Source: a virus
Length of the DNA: 64,000 nt
Direction: 5' to 3' (one strand)
Virus record (IMG/VR): IMGVR_UViG_3300046001_008198
Coordinates: 61,220 to 125,219 of that record
Under the pieces are notes generated by a model. The model did not search any database. It was not told where the DNA came from and saw nothing but the letters and a program-made list of their open reading frames with translations. This document shows positions 7,676 to 14,400 of this stretch, in pieces; positions within the stretch are counted from its first letter, which is position 1; every line of letters starts with the position of its first letter. A program made the position numbers and the translations under genes.

Positions 7676-7952
7676 TGAATTCTTTTTTTATTTCAGCAAT
7701 AAGTCCGCGTCTTTCAAGGACTGCATGCATTGGATGTATTTGTTCCCAAGATCCCATTTTAACATGGGCTTTTCCTGAATTGTGTGCAATTAGTACTATT
7801 TGTTCAACTTGCAATGGTTGGAATTGGGTTGCTTCGGTTACAGCACCGGCTACATATTCGAATGAATGTACATCGTCATTATGTAGAAATAAATGACATT
7901 CTGCAAGATGAGGATCGATCTCGGTGAGTTCTTTATAAGAGGTCTTGTTCAT
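7668..7952 (-). CDS. clpS: ClpS-like N-degron adaptor of the Clp protease
   Basis: A 94-aa protein that reads as a whole ClpS core: ECHLFLHNDDVHSFEYVAGAV, then VEQIVLIAHNSGKAHV, then HAVLERRGLIAEI. The NDD triad and the His of AHNSGKA match residues that grip N-terminal degrons in bacterial ClpS. ClpS hands N-end-rule substrates to ClpA/ClpC, so a phage copy could redirect host proteolysis. The start MNKTSYKELTEID (7952) is preferred; the longer ORF from 7988 would overlap the HNH gene more deeply. No protease gene accompanies it, so it must rely on the host's. Confidence 0.85.
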   Translation of the reverse strand: MNKTSYKELTEIDPHLAECHLFLHNDDVHSFEYVAGAVTEATQFQPLQVEQIVLIAHNSGKAHVKMGSWEQIHPMHAVLERRGLIAEIKKEFNG

Positions 7953-8358
7953 GAGCGAGTTTTGGGTTTTCAAAATGAATTTTATCATGGCAGTTACGAC
8001 ACGAGGCTTTAAAGAATTTTACCTCAGTTGTATTAATACCACGACCTTTCGAGTGATGCAAATCAGTTGCGGATCCAGTGCAACCTACCCAATTAATTTC
8101 ACAGTAAGGATGTTTATTGAGATATTCTAATCTAACTTTTAGATACTCAGCTTTAATCTTTGCTTGTTTTGGTGAAAGTTTTTTAATTGGGGTTGGTGGT
8201 TTTACTGTAGGCTTTTTTACATTTGATGCTTTGTCACTCATTTGAAGCGAGCAACTATAACTGCAGCAAGGCAACCTGTCTCCATCTATTGTTACATATT
8301 TGAAGACAGGTCTATTGTTACCACAACAAATGCACTGTTTATGTTTTCTAGCAATCAC
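7933..8358 (-). CDS. HNH endonuclease-like protein with N-terminal zinc finger
   Basis: A 141-aa protein. Residues 9-35 (CICCG...CCSYSC) form a probable zinc knuckle, followed by a basic linker. The C-terminus carries an HNH core: CEINWVGCTGSATDLHHSKGRG, FFKASCRNCHDKIHFEN. The layout resembles lambda NinG/Rap-type recombination nucleases, though free-standing HNH homing enzymes are an alternative. It overlaps its neighbours on both sides by a few bases. Confidence 0.8.
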   Translation of the reverse strand: MIARKHKQCICCGNNRPVFKYVTIDGDRLPCCSYSCSLQMSDKASNVKKPTVKPPTPIKKLSPKQAKIKAEYLKVRLEYLNKHPYCEINWVGCTGSATDLHHSKGRGINTTEVKFFKASCRNCHDKIHFENPKLAHEQDLL

Positions 8359-8924
8359 ATTGCAGCAAAGTTAGAAGGTAATAGTTTACTTTCCAAAAGT
8401 TTTTCGATAATCATACCTCTGGATATTCCTAATTCCTTGAATGAAAGTGTGCATTTAAAATTTGAATCTGTTGTAATGTCTGAGCTTAATAACTGCTTGA
8501 ATAATACAGCAGGTAAGATTTCAGGAGTTTGCTTTTTAATTTGCACAGAAACTTTAGAAGTGTTTTCGTATGAGCGCACGATTTTGAGGTCATTACTTCT
8601 TTGACTTGAAGCTGATGATAGTAAATCATTCGCCACATTACTGAAAGCTTTCAATCGGAGATTCATTATCTCTTGCTTGAAGATGTTAATTACATCTTGA
8701 GCTTTTCTGTGAGTTTTTGCTATACGAGATTTCTTTGCAGAATTCATGGTATATAATTCTTCTGGTGTGTAAACAGAGAGTCCGAACAATAAGCGATCGT
8801 AAAGATGCTGCTGTCCGTTTGATAGAGATACTGGTCCATAAGACTGTGCTAGTTTTTGGTACTCAGTTCTGATAATACGAGTTTTAGTCAGTGACGCTAA
8901 GTCCTGAAGAGAATTTGTTTTCAT
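8355..8924 (-). CDS. Hypothetical helical protein, 189 aa
   Basis: Not recognised. Largely helical, with a basic centre (MNSAKKSRIAKTHRKAQDVINIFKQEIMNLRLKAF) and a C-terminal LGISRGMIIEKLLESKLLP that may be a small helix-turn-helix. A copy of the left-arm motif sequence lies inside the coding region at 8614-8626, encoding DLLSSA. Its 3' end overlaps the HNH start by 4 nt. Confidence 0.75.
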   Translation of the reverse strand: MKTNSLQDLASLTKTRIIRTEYQKLAQSYGPVSLSNGQQHLYDRLLFGLSVYTPEELYTMNSAKKSRIAKTHRKAQDVINIFKQEIMNLRLKAFSNVANDLLSSASSQRSNDLKIVRSYENTSKVSVQIKKQTPEILPAVLFKQLLSSDITTDSNFKCTLSFKELGISRGMIIEKLLESKLLPSNFAAM

Positions 8925-8945
8925 ATAAATTTGGATTAAAGAATT

Positions 8946-9200
8946 TTATTCATCATTGAATAGAGCATCGAGATTAATCTCTACTGTTGGCTCGTCTTCA
9001 TCTGTGAGAAATTCAAGGGTTTGGTGTTGTGATGGATCTTCGATGTCTTCTTCGATGTGTTCATCAAGACTTTCGAAAGGGTTGGATGAGGCTCCTCCGA
9101 TGTTCATGCCATTTAGGACTTTCAAATCATCATCGTCCATAGCTAAAAAAGCCTCTAAGGACATGTTGATTGATTTACCATTTGGACATTGATACCTCAT
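8946..9200 (-). CDS. Small acidic protein, 84 aa
   Basis: Not recognised. The start MRYQCPNGKSINMSLEAF (9200) is chosen over an ATG nine codons upstream in AT-rich sequence. The protein is very acidic, ending in EDEPTVEINLDALFNDE. The N-terminal pattern YxCPNG...M(S)xEEFL recurs, from memory, in small proteins of Bacteroidota phages. It may mimic DNA or bind a basic partner. Confidence 0.72.
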   Translation of the reverse strand: MRYQCPNGKSINMSLEAFLAMDDDDLKVLNGMNIGGASSNPFESLDEHIEEDIEDPSQHQTLEFLTDEDEPTVEINLDALFNDE

Positions 9201-9237
9201 TGTTGCAATAATTATATATAATAACAAAAATAAGTTA

Positions 9238-9681
9238 TTAAAGTAGTTCTATAGGCTTACAGTAGTATTGTTGAATCTTTATAATTGAAGATATTACTAA
9301 ACCATCTACTATTTTAGTTGGAATTTTAACAAAAACATCCTGATTTAGAACTGAGATTTCATGTATTTCCACTACAACATAACCATTGATATCAATCAAC
9401 TTGTTGTTTTTGTGGTAGTTCATTATTTCTGTATTCCAAAGTGATTTAATTTTAATCCTAACATTTACTCCAGGAGCAAAGATGCATGGATTACCATTAA
9501 CTTTGATTGGTTTTTCAGGATTGTTTAGAAAGTTCATGAACATATCTCTCTGATCACTTCCCATTTCTGAAAGATTGAGTGCTAATTGTTTAATAATTAG
9601 TTCTTTTTTTTCTGGAAAGTTCATGAACATTTTGATAATATCAATATCTCTTTGTAAAGAGTCTTCGTTGATTCTGCTCAT
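9238..9681 (-). CDS. Hypothetical protein, 147 aa
   Basis: Not recognised. The N-terminal 60 residues are helical with a paired motif (IIKMFMNFPEKKELI / RDMFMNFLNNPEKPI); the rest looks like a beta barrel (VNVRIKIKSLWNTEIMNYHKNNKLIDINGYVVVEIHEI) with isoleucine-rich strands. No membrane segment. It starts just 2 nt after the 45-aa gene at 9684-9821. Confidence 0.75.
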   Translation of the reverse strand: MSRINEDSLQRDIDIIKMFMNFPEKKELIIKQLALNLSEMGSDQRDMFMNFLNNPEKPIKVNGNPCIFAPGVNVRIKIKSLWNTEIMNYHKNNKLIDINGYVVVEIHEISVLNQDVFVKIPTKIVDGLVISSIIKIQQYYCKPIELL

Positions 9682-9683
9682 AA

Positions 9684-9821
9684 TTAATTGATGTAACCGT
9701 ATTGAGCCATTAGTGTTGGATCAACCCCTGTGAGTTGGCAATCTAAGATGAATTCTTCATGCATTTGTGCCAATACATCATCTTGGGTCATTGGCTTTTG
9801 TTCTGTTGTTGGCTTTTCCAT
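9684..9821 (-). CDS. Short hypothetical protein, 45 aa
   Basis: The minus-strand frame reads MEKPTTEQKPMTQDDVLAQM..., ending LMAQYGYIN. It fills the gap between the terminator at 9843-9871 and the next gene, from which it is separated by 2 nt. The length is too short for automatic callers but the composition is protein-like. Confidence 0.65.
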   Translation of the reverse strand: MEKPTTEQKPMTQDDVLAQMHEEFILDCQLTGVDPTLMAQYGYIN

Positions 9822-9842
9822 TTGTGTAAATTAAGAGAATAA

Positions 9843-9871
9843 AAAAGGGAATACACGATGCATTCCCTTTT
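9843..9871 (-). terminator. Intrinsic terminator
   Basis: AAAAGGGAAT...ATTCCCTTTT forms a 10-bp stem with A and T flanks on both sides, so it could act in either direction. It separates the two signal-peptide genes (9924-10726) from the 9821-8355 genes. Confidence 0.8.
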
Positions 9872-9923
9872 GTCAATAAATTAAACTTCGTCAAGTCTAA
9901 GTTCTCCCTCCATGCAGGGGGTG

Positions 9924-10157
9924 TCACCTAGTTGGATGTCTCTCCTTTCTGCTGTAGTTAATCAATCCTTCTGTTAAGATTGTTATCAAGTTCCCTTCAT
10001 AAATATCTAGAGTATAGATTCGGGGTGTTTTAACAACAATTTCAAAGAATGGTATTGAGTTACAGAAAGCTATATTAATCGTGTTGTTGTTTTCCGATTG
10101 ATAACTTGCTGAATAAACTACAACAAGAAGGAGCAACATAGTTAGTGATGCTCTCAT
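9924..10157 (-). CDS. Small exported protein, 77 aa
   Basis: The N-terminus MRASLTMLLLLVVVYSASYQSENN is a good signal peptide (Arg, then a 12-residue hydrophobic core, then A-S/A-X sites), predicting export to the periplasm or membrane. The rest is not recognised. It follows another exported protein in the same unit. Exported early phage proteins often alter the envelope or block superinfection, which is only a suggestion here. Confidence 0.7.
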   Translation of the reverse strand: MRASLTMLLLLVVVYSASYQSENNNTINIAFCNSIPFFEIVVKTPRIYTLDIYEGNLITILTEGLINYSRKERHPTR

Positions 10158-10186
10158 CTTATATTTTTTAGATTGGTGTAAATATA

Positions 10187-10726
10187 TTAATTATTTGCAA
10201 TAAATTTATAATAGGTTCGATTTTCACTTTTGGTGTAGACAGCGTAGTCTTCTCCAACAATGATATATTCATTCTGATTATAATAAATTGTACCGTTATT
10301 TCCTAAATCAGGAATAATGTCAATGTAAGGCATGGTATAGGATCCATTTCCATCTATTCTTTCTATAATGAGGTATTTAGTTCCATCAGTTTCTTGGTAA
10401 AAGCTGACATGGCTGTATTCTCGAAGGATATTATAGAGTGGTAGATTAGGTTTGCTGATAATTAACCATCCTGAATTGCTTTTGCTGTAAATGTGTGTTA
10501 AAACTTCATTGTTTACAACATAGACTGTTGTTTTGTATTCAATCACAAGTGTTGTTAATGATGTTTTAGTAATTTCTACGGGTACTTCTGCAGTACTGGA
10601 ATTGAAATACTTGACAACATACAGGTCTTGAATTGTAACTTGTTCGGTTGGACAAGCATCTATCGGAGTTGCTTGAACTGTTGTTGCGAATAATAGAATC
10701 GCACAAATTGCAAAAAATCTTTTCAT
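10187..10726 (-). CDS. Exported beta-rich protein, 179 aa
   Basis: The N-terminus MKRFFAICAILLFATTVQATPIDACP is a clear Sec signal peptide with a VQA-TP cleavage site. The mature part is beta-rich, with Tyr/Ile strands (KTTVYVVNNEVLTHIYSKSNSGW; GTIYYNQNEYIIVGEDYAVY), and is not recognised. The motif copy at 10819-10831 lies about 95 nt upstream and probably drives this gene and the 77-aa one. Confidence 0.78.
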   Translation of the reverse strand: MKRFFAICAILLFATTVQATPIDACPTEQVTIQDLYVVKYFNSSTAEVPVEITKTSLTTLVIEYKTTVYVVNNEVLTHIYSKSNSGWLIISKPNLPLYNILREYSHVSFYQETDGTKYLIIERIDGNGSYTMPYIDIIPDLGNNGTIYYNQNEYIIVGEDYAVYTKSENRTYYKFIANN

Positions 10727-10818
10727 GGGTTTGAAGATTTAAAGATTAATACTAAATAAATAATTGTGATATATATAGGCTTTGAGGCCAAGCTGATTGA
10801 ACAGCGTGTCTTGGGTTT

Positions 10819-10831
10819 GATGATAGTAAAA
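10819..10831 (-). promoter_or_regulatory. Recurrent left-arm initiation motif, copy 2
   Basis: TTTTACTATCATC on the minus strand, beginning 4 nt after the stop of the 46-aa gene and followed by CAAACCCAAG, much as at copy 3 (CACTAAACCCAAG). It lies upstream of the exported-protein pair. Confidence 0.6.
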
Positions 10832-10835
10832 GTTT

Positions 10836-10976
10836 TTAATGTGGTACTTTACCGCCTTTTAAGGTAAACCAAATGGTGAACATTGGAATGAGGTTGATAC
10901 AAAATCTTTTATGGTATTGAGAATAATGTACACCTATCCAGAAAGCTCGCCAATTGAATAACATTCCTAATTTCAT
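10836..10976 (-). CDS. Short conserved-looking protein, 46 aa
   Basis: MKLGMLFNWRAFWIGVHYSQYHKRFCINLIPMFTIWFTLKGGKVPH, given here in two parts for length: it opens MKLGMLFNWRAFWIGVHYS and ends FTLKGGKVPH. From memory, short phage proteins with a WIG.HYS...R.CINLIP..T.W pattern are widespread in tailed phages, with no known function. Its ATG overlaps the stop of the SSB-like gene (ATGA), indicating coupled translation. Confidence 0.75.
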   Translation of the reverse strand: MKLGMLFNWRAFWIGVHYSQYHKRFCINLIPMFTIWFTLKGGKVPH

Positions 10977-11293
10977 TTGCTTTTCTTTTTAGATTTTAGG
11001 ATGAGAAATTCTGTACACTGAATGACTGTCATAGATGGATCTGAATAATCTAATCTACCTTCAATGATTACTTCCATTTGAGGAACTAGCGTATCATTCA
11101 TTATTTTAGCCATTTTTAATTTGGCGCATACATTGTGTGTTTGGATATTAGTAATGGTTGAAATCTTATTTTTAGTTTTGAATGTTTCAACTGTTTCTAA
11201 TTCCATAGATAATAAAGGACCTTTTTTAAGGTCTGTGTACATCATGGATTTTACTGTACCTATCAGAGATACTTTGTTTCTTAATGGCTGCAT
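10973..11293 (-). CDS. SSB-like OB-fold protein A, 106 aa
   Basis: Begins MQPLRNKVSLIGTVKSMMY and continues with strand-rich sequence to MEVIIEGRLDYSDP, which is the N..xLIGxV...VEGRL layout of single-stranded-DNA-binding OB folds. It lacks the acidic C-terminal tip that recruits partners in bacterial SSB and ends instead in KSKKKSK. It is one of two such genes in the arm (the other is at 12929). Confidence 0.72.
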   Translation of the reverse strand: MQPLRNKVSLIGTVKSMMYTDLKKGPLLSMELETVETFKTKNKISTITNIQTHNVCAKLKMAKIMNDTLVPQMEVIIEGRLDYSDPSMTVIQCTEFLILKSKKKSK

Positions 11294-11294
11294 A

Positions 11295-11798
11295 TCAAAT
11301 TTTTTTAAGTAAGTATTCTCCTTGTTCTGTTAATCTTGGTTCAGGAACGGCATAAACTTTATCTCCACAAATATCCATCACAAATTCAACTTCAATTTCT
11401 GTTGGTTGCATAACATGTCTTTCCAAGTAACCTTTATAAGATTTTTGAGCTTCAGGATAAGTTTTATCTTTTGAAATCCATCCAGCATAAAAAGCATTTA
11501 ATACTTGTTCCAAAGTAAACACCTTGTCTTTATTCAACTCCATTGCTTTGTTGAAGCCTATCTTAAAGCCAATTTTTTCACGAGTTTTAAAATCATGAAC
11601 ACGAGTTTTTTCATCAAGTGTTTCAAGTTCTCTAGCCAACTTCTCAACATCAACTACTCCCATTGCTTTAGCAAACTCTTCTTCACAATTTTGTTTGGAT
11701 AGTTTTTTATCTCTATTATCTCTTGAATCAGTAGATGCTATTGCCCAACTTTTATCAACATATAAGTAGAAAATATCATCTTTCTTAATTAGTTTCAT
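11295..11798 (-). CDS. Hypothetical protein, 167 aa
   Basis: Opens MKLIKKDDIFYLYVDKSWAIASTDS, a small beta hairpin, then helices with FTLEQVLNAFYAGWISKD and a C-terminal PRLTEQGEYLLKKI. From memory this layout is common in phages of Bacteroidota, without a known function. It lies 1 nt from the SSB-like gene and is cotranscribed with it. Confidence 0.78.
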   Translation of the reverse strand: MKLIKKDDIFYLYVDKSWAIASTDSRDNRDKKLSKQNCEEEFAKAMGVVDVEKLARELETLDEKTRVHDFKTREKIGFKIGFNKAMELNKDKVFTLEQVLNAFYAGWISKDKTYPEAQKSYKGYLERHVMQPTEIEVEFVMDICGDKVYAVPEPRLTEQGEYLLKKI

Positions 11799-11818
11799 AT
11801 GATTGTGTATTAGTTGTT

Positions 11819-12028
11819 TTATTTTTTTAGTGCATCATATAGTGCTGCTGTGAACAAACACGATAATAAAAATGCTAATGCAAAGAATCCTATGCATGCT
11901 CCTCGACCTTCTGGACTCCATTGTGAAATGTTGAAAGTTACAAAGTAAAAACTTACACATAAATAGATCATAGCTATTAGGATTACAAATATTGCAATAT
12001 TTGTTTTAATTAGTTGGTGTATACTCAT
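11819..12028 (-). CDS. Small membrane protein, 69 aa
   Basis: Two hydrophobic segments (about residues 11-32, NIAIFVILIAMIYLCVSFYF, and 44-65, CIGFFALAFLLSCLFTAALY) separated by a short polar loop. It starts 18 nt downstream of the motif at 12046-12058 and is the first gene of its unit. Function unknown. Confidence 0.75.
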   Translation of the reverse strand: MSIHQLIKTNIAIFVILIAMIYLCVSFYFVTFNISQWSPEGRGACIGFFALAFLLSCLFTAALYDALKK

Positions 12029-12045
12029 TTTGCTTGGGTTTAGTG

Positions 12046-12058
12046 GATGATAGTAAAT
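12046..12058 (-). promoter_or_regulatory. Recurrent left-arm initiation motif, copy 3
   Basis: ATTTACTATCATC on the minus strand, directly after the terminator at 12059-12087 and 18 nt before the ATG at 12028. This is a clear terminator-motif-gene arrangement. Confidence 0.65.
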
Positions 12059-12087
12059 AATAAACCCGGACCTGTATGAGATCCGGG
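12059..12087 (-). terminator. Intrinsic terminator
   Basis: CCCGGA...TCCGGG stem followed on the minus strand by TTTATTATTT, which runs into motif copy 3. It would end the transcript that contains the tRNA-like gene. Confidence 0.8.
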
Positions 12088-12156
12088 AATTTTCTAGTGT
12101 GCTAGAGCAGTACCTACGAAATTAAATATTTATGCTAGATATTTGGAAAAATATCG

Positions 12157-12230
12157 TGATTATGATGGGAGTCGAACCCACACCCCTGATCCGTGTACCC
12201 AGACCCGCACTACCCCAGTGCTACACAATC
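12157..12230 (-). tRNA. tRNA-like gene with an 8-nt anticodon loop
   Basis: The minus strand folds as a cloverleaf of 74 nt. The acceptor GATTGTG/CATAATC pairs over 7 bp with one G.U. Bases 8-9 are TA, the D-arm is GCAC-TGGGGTA-GTGC, and the T-arm GTGGG-TTCGACT-CCCAT has a canonical T-loop. The discriminator is A and CCA is not encoded. The anticodon arm is odd: the only good stem, GGTCT/GGATC, leaves the 8-nt loop GGGTACAC, with no U33 in the normal place, so no anticodon can be called with confidence. It could be a degenerate tRNA, an expanded-loop tRNA or a tRNA mimic. Confidence 0.6.
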
Positions 12231-12307
12231 GCCATATCAGGAATAGGTAAACCTGATAATGTAATACCAATGAAGCAGGGGGTTGCCTGACTTACACACT
12301 GGTGATA

Positions 12308-12565
12308 TTATAATGGAAATTCATCTTTGTCTTTCCACAGCTGAACGATATCTGTTGGTGATTTGGTAATCACTGTGTCAAATAATAGTTTAGCTAATGA
12401 TTCGTTGTTACCTGACAAAGTAAGGAAATCTTTTTTGGTGTGAGACTTTCCTGATTTATCAATATAACATACTAAAGTTTCGCAACTGTTGTAAGCATCT
12501 ACTGATTTGAAAATAGATTTAGCTTTAACAGTGCAGTGTTGTGGTGTTTGTGTAAGAGTATTCAT
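12308..12565 (-). CDS. Hypothetical protein, 85 aa
   Basis: Not recognised. A small soluble protein (MNTLTQTPQHCTVKAKSIFK...), with SGKSHTKKDFLTLSGNNESLAKLLFD in the middle. The 78 nt between its stop and the tRNA-like gene hold nothing I can name. It is the last protein gene before the tRNA-like gene in its unit. Confidence 0.68.
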   Translation of the reverse strand: MNTLTQTPQHCTVKAKSIFKSVDAYNSCETLVCYIDKSGKSHTKKDFLTLSGNNESLAKLLFDTVITKSPTDIVQLWKDKDEFPL

Positions 12566-12583
12566 TGTTGGTTGGTTTTGTGA

Positions 12584-12901
12584 CTATTTGAATCTACCGC
12601 CGTGATCTCGCTTTGCTAACTTTTTGAGAGCATTGTCTTTGTTCAAGGCTGATATATACACACAGTCTGGTTTCATTACTACTTTTTTGTTTGTAGATCC
12701 AGAAGAATCTTTGTTAACTACATAATCGGTTTTGGTAAACTCCGCTGGTTCAATTGTACCTGTTTCTAAATTTATTTCAAATAAAGAATGACCTCGGTGT
12801 GGATGAATACTACCAATATGTTTTTCCTGAAACTTCTGTTCTGTTTCTTTGGAGATATGAATCTCTTCACGGACTCCTAACTCTATTTCTTTACTGTTCA
12901 T
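12584..12901 (-). CDS. Hypothetical protein, 105 aa
   Basis: Not recognised. It contains IGSIHPHRGHSLFEINLETGTIEPAEFTK, a beta motif, and ends in a basic KKLAKRDHGGRFK. From memory this type of IHPHRGH...E....G small protein is seen in several Bacteroidota phages. It lies 27 nt downstream of the SSB-like gene. Confidence 0.75.
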   Translation of the reverse strand: MNSKEIELGVREEIHISKETEQKFQEKHIGSIHPHRGHSLFEINLETGTIEPAEFTKTDYVVNKDSSGSTNKKVVMKPDCVYISALNKDNALKKLAKRDHGGRFK

Positions 12902-12928
12902 GATACAAAGGTAAATAAAAATTAGTTA

Positions 12929-13213
12929 TTACAAAATTATGATGTCAGTGGCAATGACTTTACCTTTAGCAAGATAACCTTCTACAGCTAAATCAGATCC
13001 GATTCGTAGGCGATTAATAAATTTTAGGTATATGTCTCCTTTGAGTACAACTCTGTGTTGATACTTTTTTGTGATAGGTTTACCATTTCCATCCAACTGT
13101 AGAGATTTAGTTTCCAGGATAAAGCAAGTGCCTACTTTTTTAATACCTTCTTCGGTGGTTTGTTTAGGCTCAAGCGTTTTGAGAAGCTTGCCTATTAAGT
13201 TTACATGATTCAT
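12929..13213 (-). CDS. SSB-like OB-fold protein B, 94 aa
   Basis: MNHVNLIGKLLKTLEPKQ opens in the SSB manner (N.V.LIG.L), then HRVVLKGDIYLKFINRLRIGSDLAVEGYLAKGKVIATDIIIL reproduces the VEG.L strand. It has no acidic tail. It is too diverged from the 10973 gene for a recent duplication. One of the two may bind single-stranded DNA and the other serve as an accessory protein, but this cannot be decided from sequence alone. Confidence 0.72.
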   Translation of the reverse strand: MNHVNLIGKLLKTLEPKQTTEEGIKKVGTCFILETKSLQLDGNGKPITKKYQHRVVLKGDIYLKFINRLRIGSDLAVEGYLAKGKVIATDIIIL

Positions 13214-13223
13214 GTGAAATGTT

Positions 13224-13427
13224 TTACTTGGTTGTGGTTAACTCTTGTGGTTGAACTTGGGTTCTTTTAACACCATGTTCTTGTTCTATTGCAAAAAGAA
13301 TCTTGTTGGCTTCATTCATTCTGTCAACGGCTTTCATTCCGATTGCCATGTGATGATTGAATGTGTTGGCTGCATCAACCCATCTTTCATTTGCAAGTTC
13401 AAATTTTAATCTGGTTGTGTCGTCCAT
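13224..13427 (-). CDS. Hypothetical helical protein, 67 aa
   Basis: Not recognised. Helical (LKFELANERWVDAANTFNHHMAIGMKAVDRMNEANKILF), possibly a coiled-coil dimer. Its ATG is part of the motif copy 4 itself (TTTTACTATCATG), so if the motif is a promoter the mRNA would be essentially leaderless. Confidence 0.7.
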   Translation of the reverse strand: MDDTTRLKFELANERWVDAANTFNHHMAIGMKAVDRMNEANKILFAIEQEHGVKRTQVQPQELTTTK

Positions 13428-13438
13428 GATAGTAAAAG
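13426..13438 (-). promoter_or_regulatory. Recurrent left-arm initiation motif, copy 4
   Basis: CTTTTACTATCAT, fused to the start codon at 13427. Together with copy 9 this puts the start codon at the very 3' edge of the motif, a constraint for any model of its function. Confidence 0.6.
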
Positions 13439-13506
13439 TTAAAGGTTAATAAATTACCCCTCTGCATCTCAGTTGTAGGCTGTTATACCCTAAGTTAGCA
13501 CCAATA

Positions 13507-13782
13507 CTATTGAACCAACCTATAAACAAGACGTTCAGCTTCTTTGCCTTTAACGTGCTTATAAATAGTTAATTCAGTTGGTGTTCCATTGTTATCAGCC
13601 ATTCCGCTAATTGAAACAATTTCACTAACTTCAATCACATTATTAGGGTCTGTACCTTCATAAACTATAAATGGGAAAGGCAAAGAACCTGCCTTAAATT
13701 CCTTAATTTCATCATCAGTAAAATAAGTACTGGTGCTAACATCGGTTTGGCAAAATTGCCGTTTTGTTTCTTCGTTTGACAT
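13507..13782 (-). CDS. Hypothetical protein, 91 aa
   Basis: Not recognised. An acidic N-terminus (MSNEETKRQFCQTDVSTSTYFTDDEIKEFKAG) and a beta-rich remainder (LPFPFIVYEGTDPNNVIEVSEIVSISG). It lies alone between two gene-poor stretches; its own promoter would be in the structured region upstream (13783-14157). Confidence 0.7.
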   Translation of the reverse strand: MSNEETKRQFCQTDVSTSTYFTDDEIKEFKAGSLPFPFIVYEGTDPNNVIEVSEIVSISGMADNNGTPTELTIYKHVKGKEAERLVYRLVQ

Positions 13783-14157
13783 TTTATCTAAATTTTAAAG
13801 TTTGTACTACTAATGAAGTTTTGTGTTCGGCAACTTCGCCAAGCCGAGAAACGTTATCATTAACTATTTAACATAGTTCACTTACAACTGCTCACCCTTG
13901 GGAGCTGATTAACTCATCTAGCTATATGCTACATTAGTTTCGGTTAATCAGGTGGTTTCACATCTTATGTGGCTGGTTTCCACTACATCCCGTGCACTAG
14001 GAATAAGAAGTCTTTATATCCACGTGAGAATGGTGCATTAATAATTTGACGGCTCCCGTATTTCAGAGAGCCGTTCAATAATTGGGTTTGTAGTACTTGC
14101 TACAAATATGTCCATCAACGCTAGGTTGGATAAAGCCGAAGCTATTTCATGATTTTT
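13783..14157 (-). other. 375-nt gene-poor, hairpin-rich region
   Basis: No ORF over about 25 codons. At least six hairpins are visible: TCGGC/GCCGA (13827-13847), AACTAT/ATAGTT (13862-13878), TGATTAAC/GTTAATCA (13906-13950), CACAT/ATGTG (13959-13971), ACGGCTC/GAGCCGT (14049-14074) and TTTGTAG/CTACAAA (14087-14106). None carries a convincing U-run on the minus strand and no group I core or T-loop is visible. It may encode a structured RNA or act as a long 5' leader of the 91-aa gene. Confidence 0.55.
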
Positions 14158-14361
14158 TCATAGATTTGTTCTAGTAATAATTTTTTCTGTTTGTCCCCAT
14201 GAAAATTCAGAGGGATTGAGATAATCTAATTTGAATGCTTTTTTGAATACATCTGCAATCATTACTTCATCGAATTCGTCTTCGAATGTTACTTCAGATT
14301 TATTAACATCAAGGATGAATGTTATCAATGATGCTAAATCAATTAATACAAGTGTTATCAT
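14158..14361 (-). CDS. Hypothetical protein, 67 aa
   Basis: Not recognised. A hydrophobic N-terminus (MITLVLIDLASLITFILDV) that could be a membrane or core helix, then an acidic helix. It is preceded by motif copy 5 with a 10-nt leader. Confidence 0.65.
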   Translation of the reverse strand: MITLVLIDLASLITFILDVNKSEVTFEDEFDEVMIADVFKKAFKLDYLNPSEFSWGQTEKIITRTNL

Positions 14362-14371
14362 AATTGGGGTG

Positions 14372-14384
14372 GATGATAGTAAAT
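14372..14384 (-). promoter_or_regulatory. Recurrent left-arm initiation motif, copy 5
   Basis: ATTTACTATCATC on the minus strand, 10 nt before the ATG at 14361, in the short gap after the 98-aa gene. No terminator hairpin is obvious here. Confidence 0.6.
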
Positions 14385-14400
14385 ACTATTAAATATATAA

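Noticed and set aside
12157-12230. tRNA as a stop-codon suppressor
   Set aside because: No stop-complementary anticodon is visible, and TAA, TAG and TGA all act as stops in solid genes of the window (for example TAG after 26170 and 40634).
13783-14157. Second group I intron
   Set aside because: No R/S core strands or split ORF could be found.
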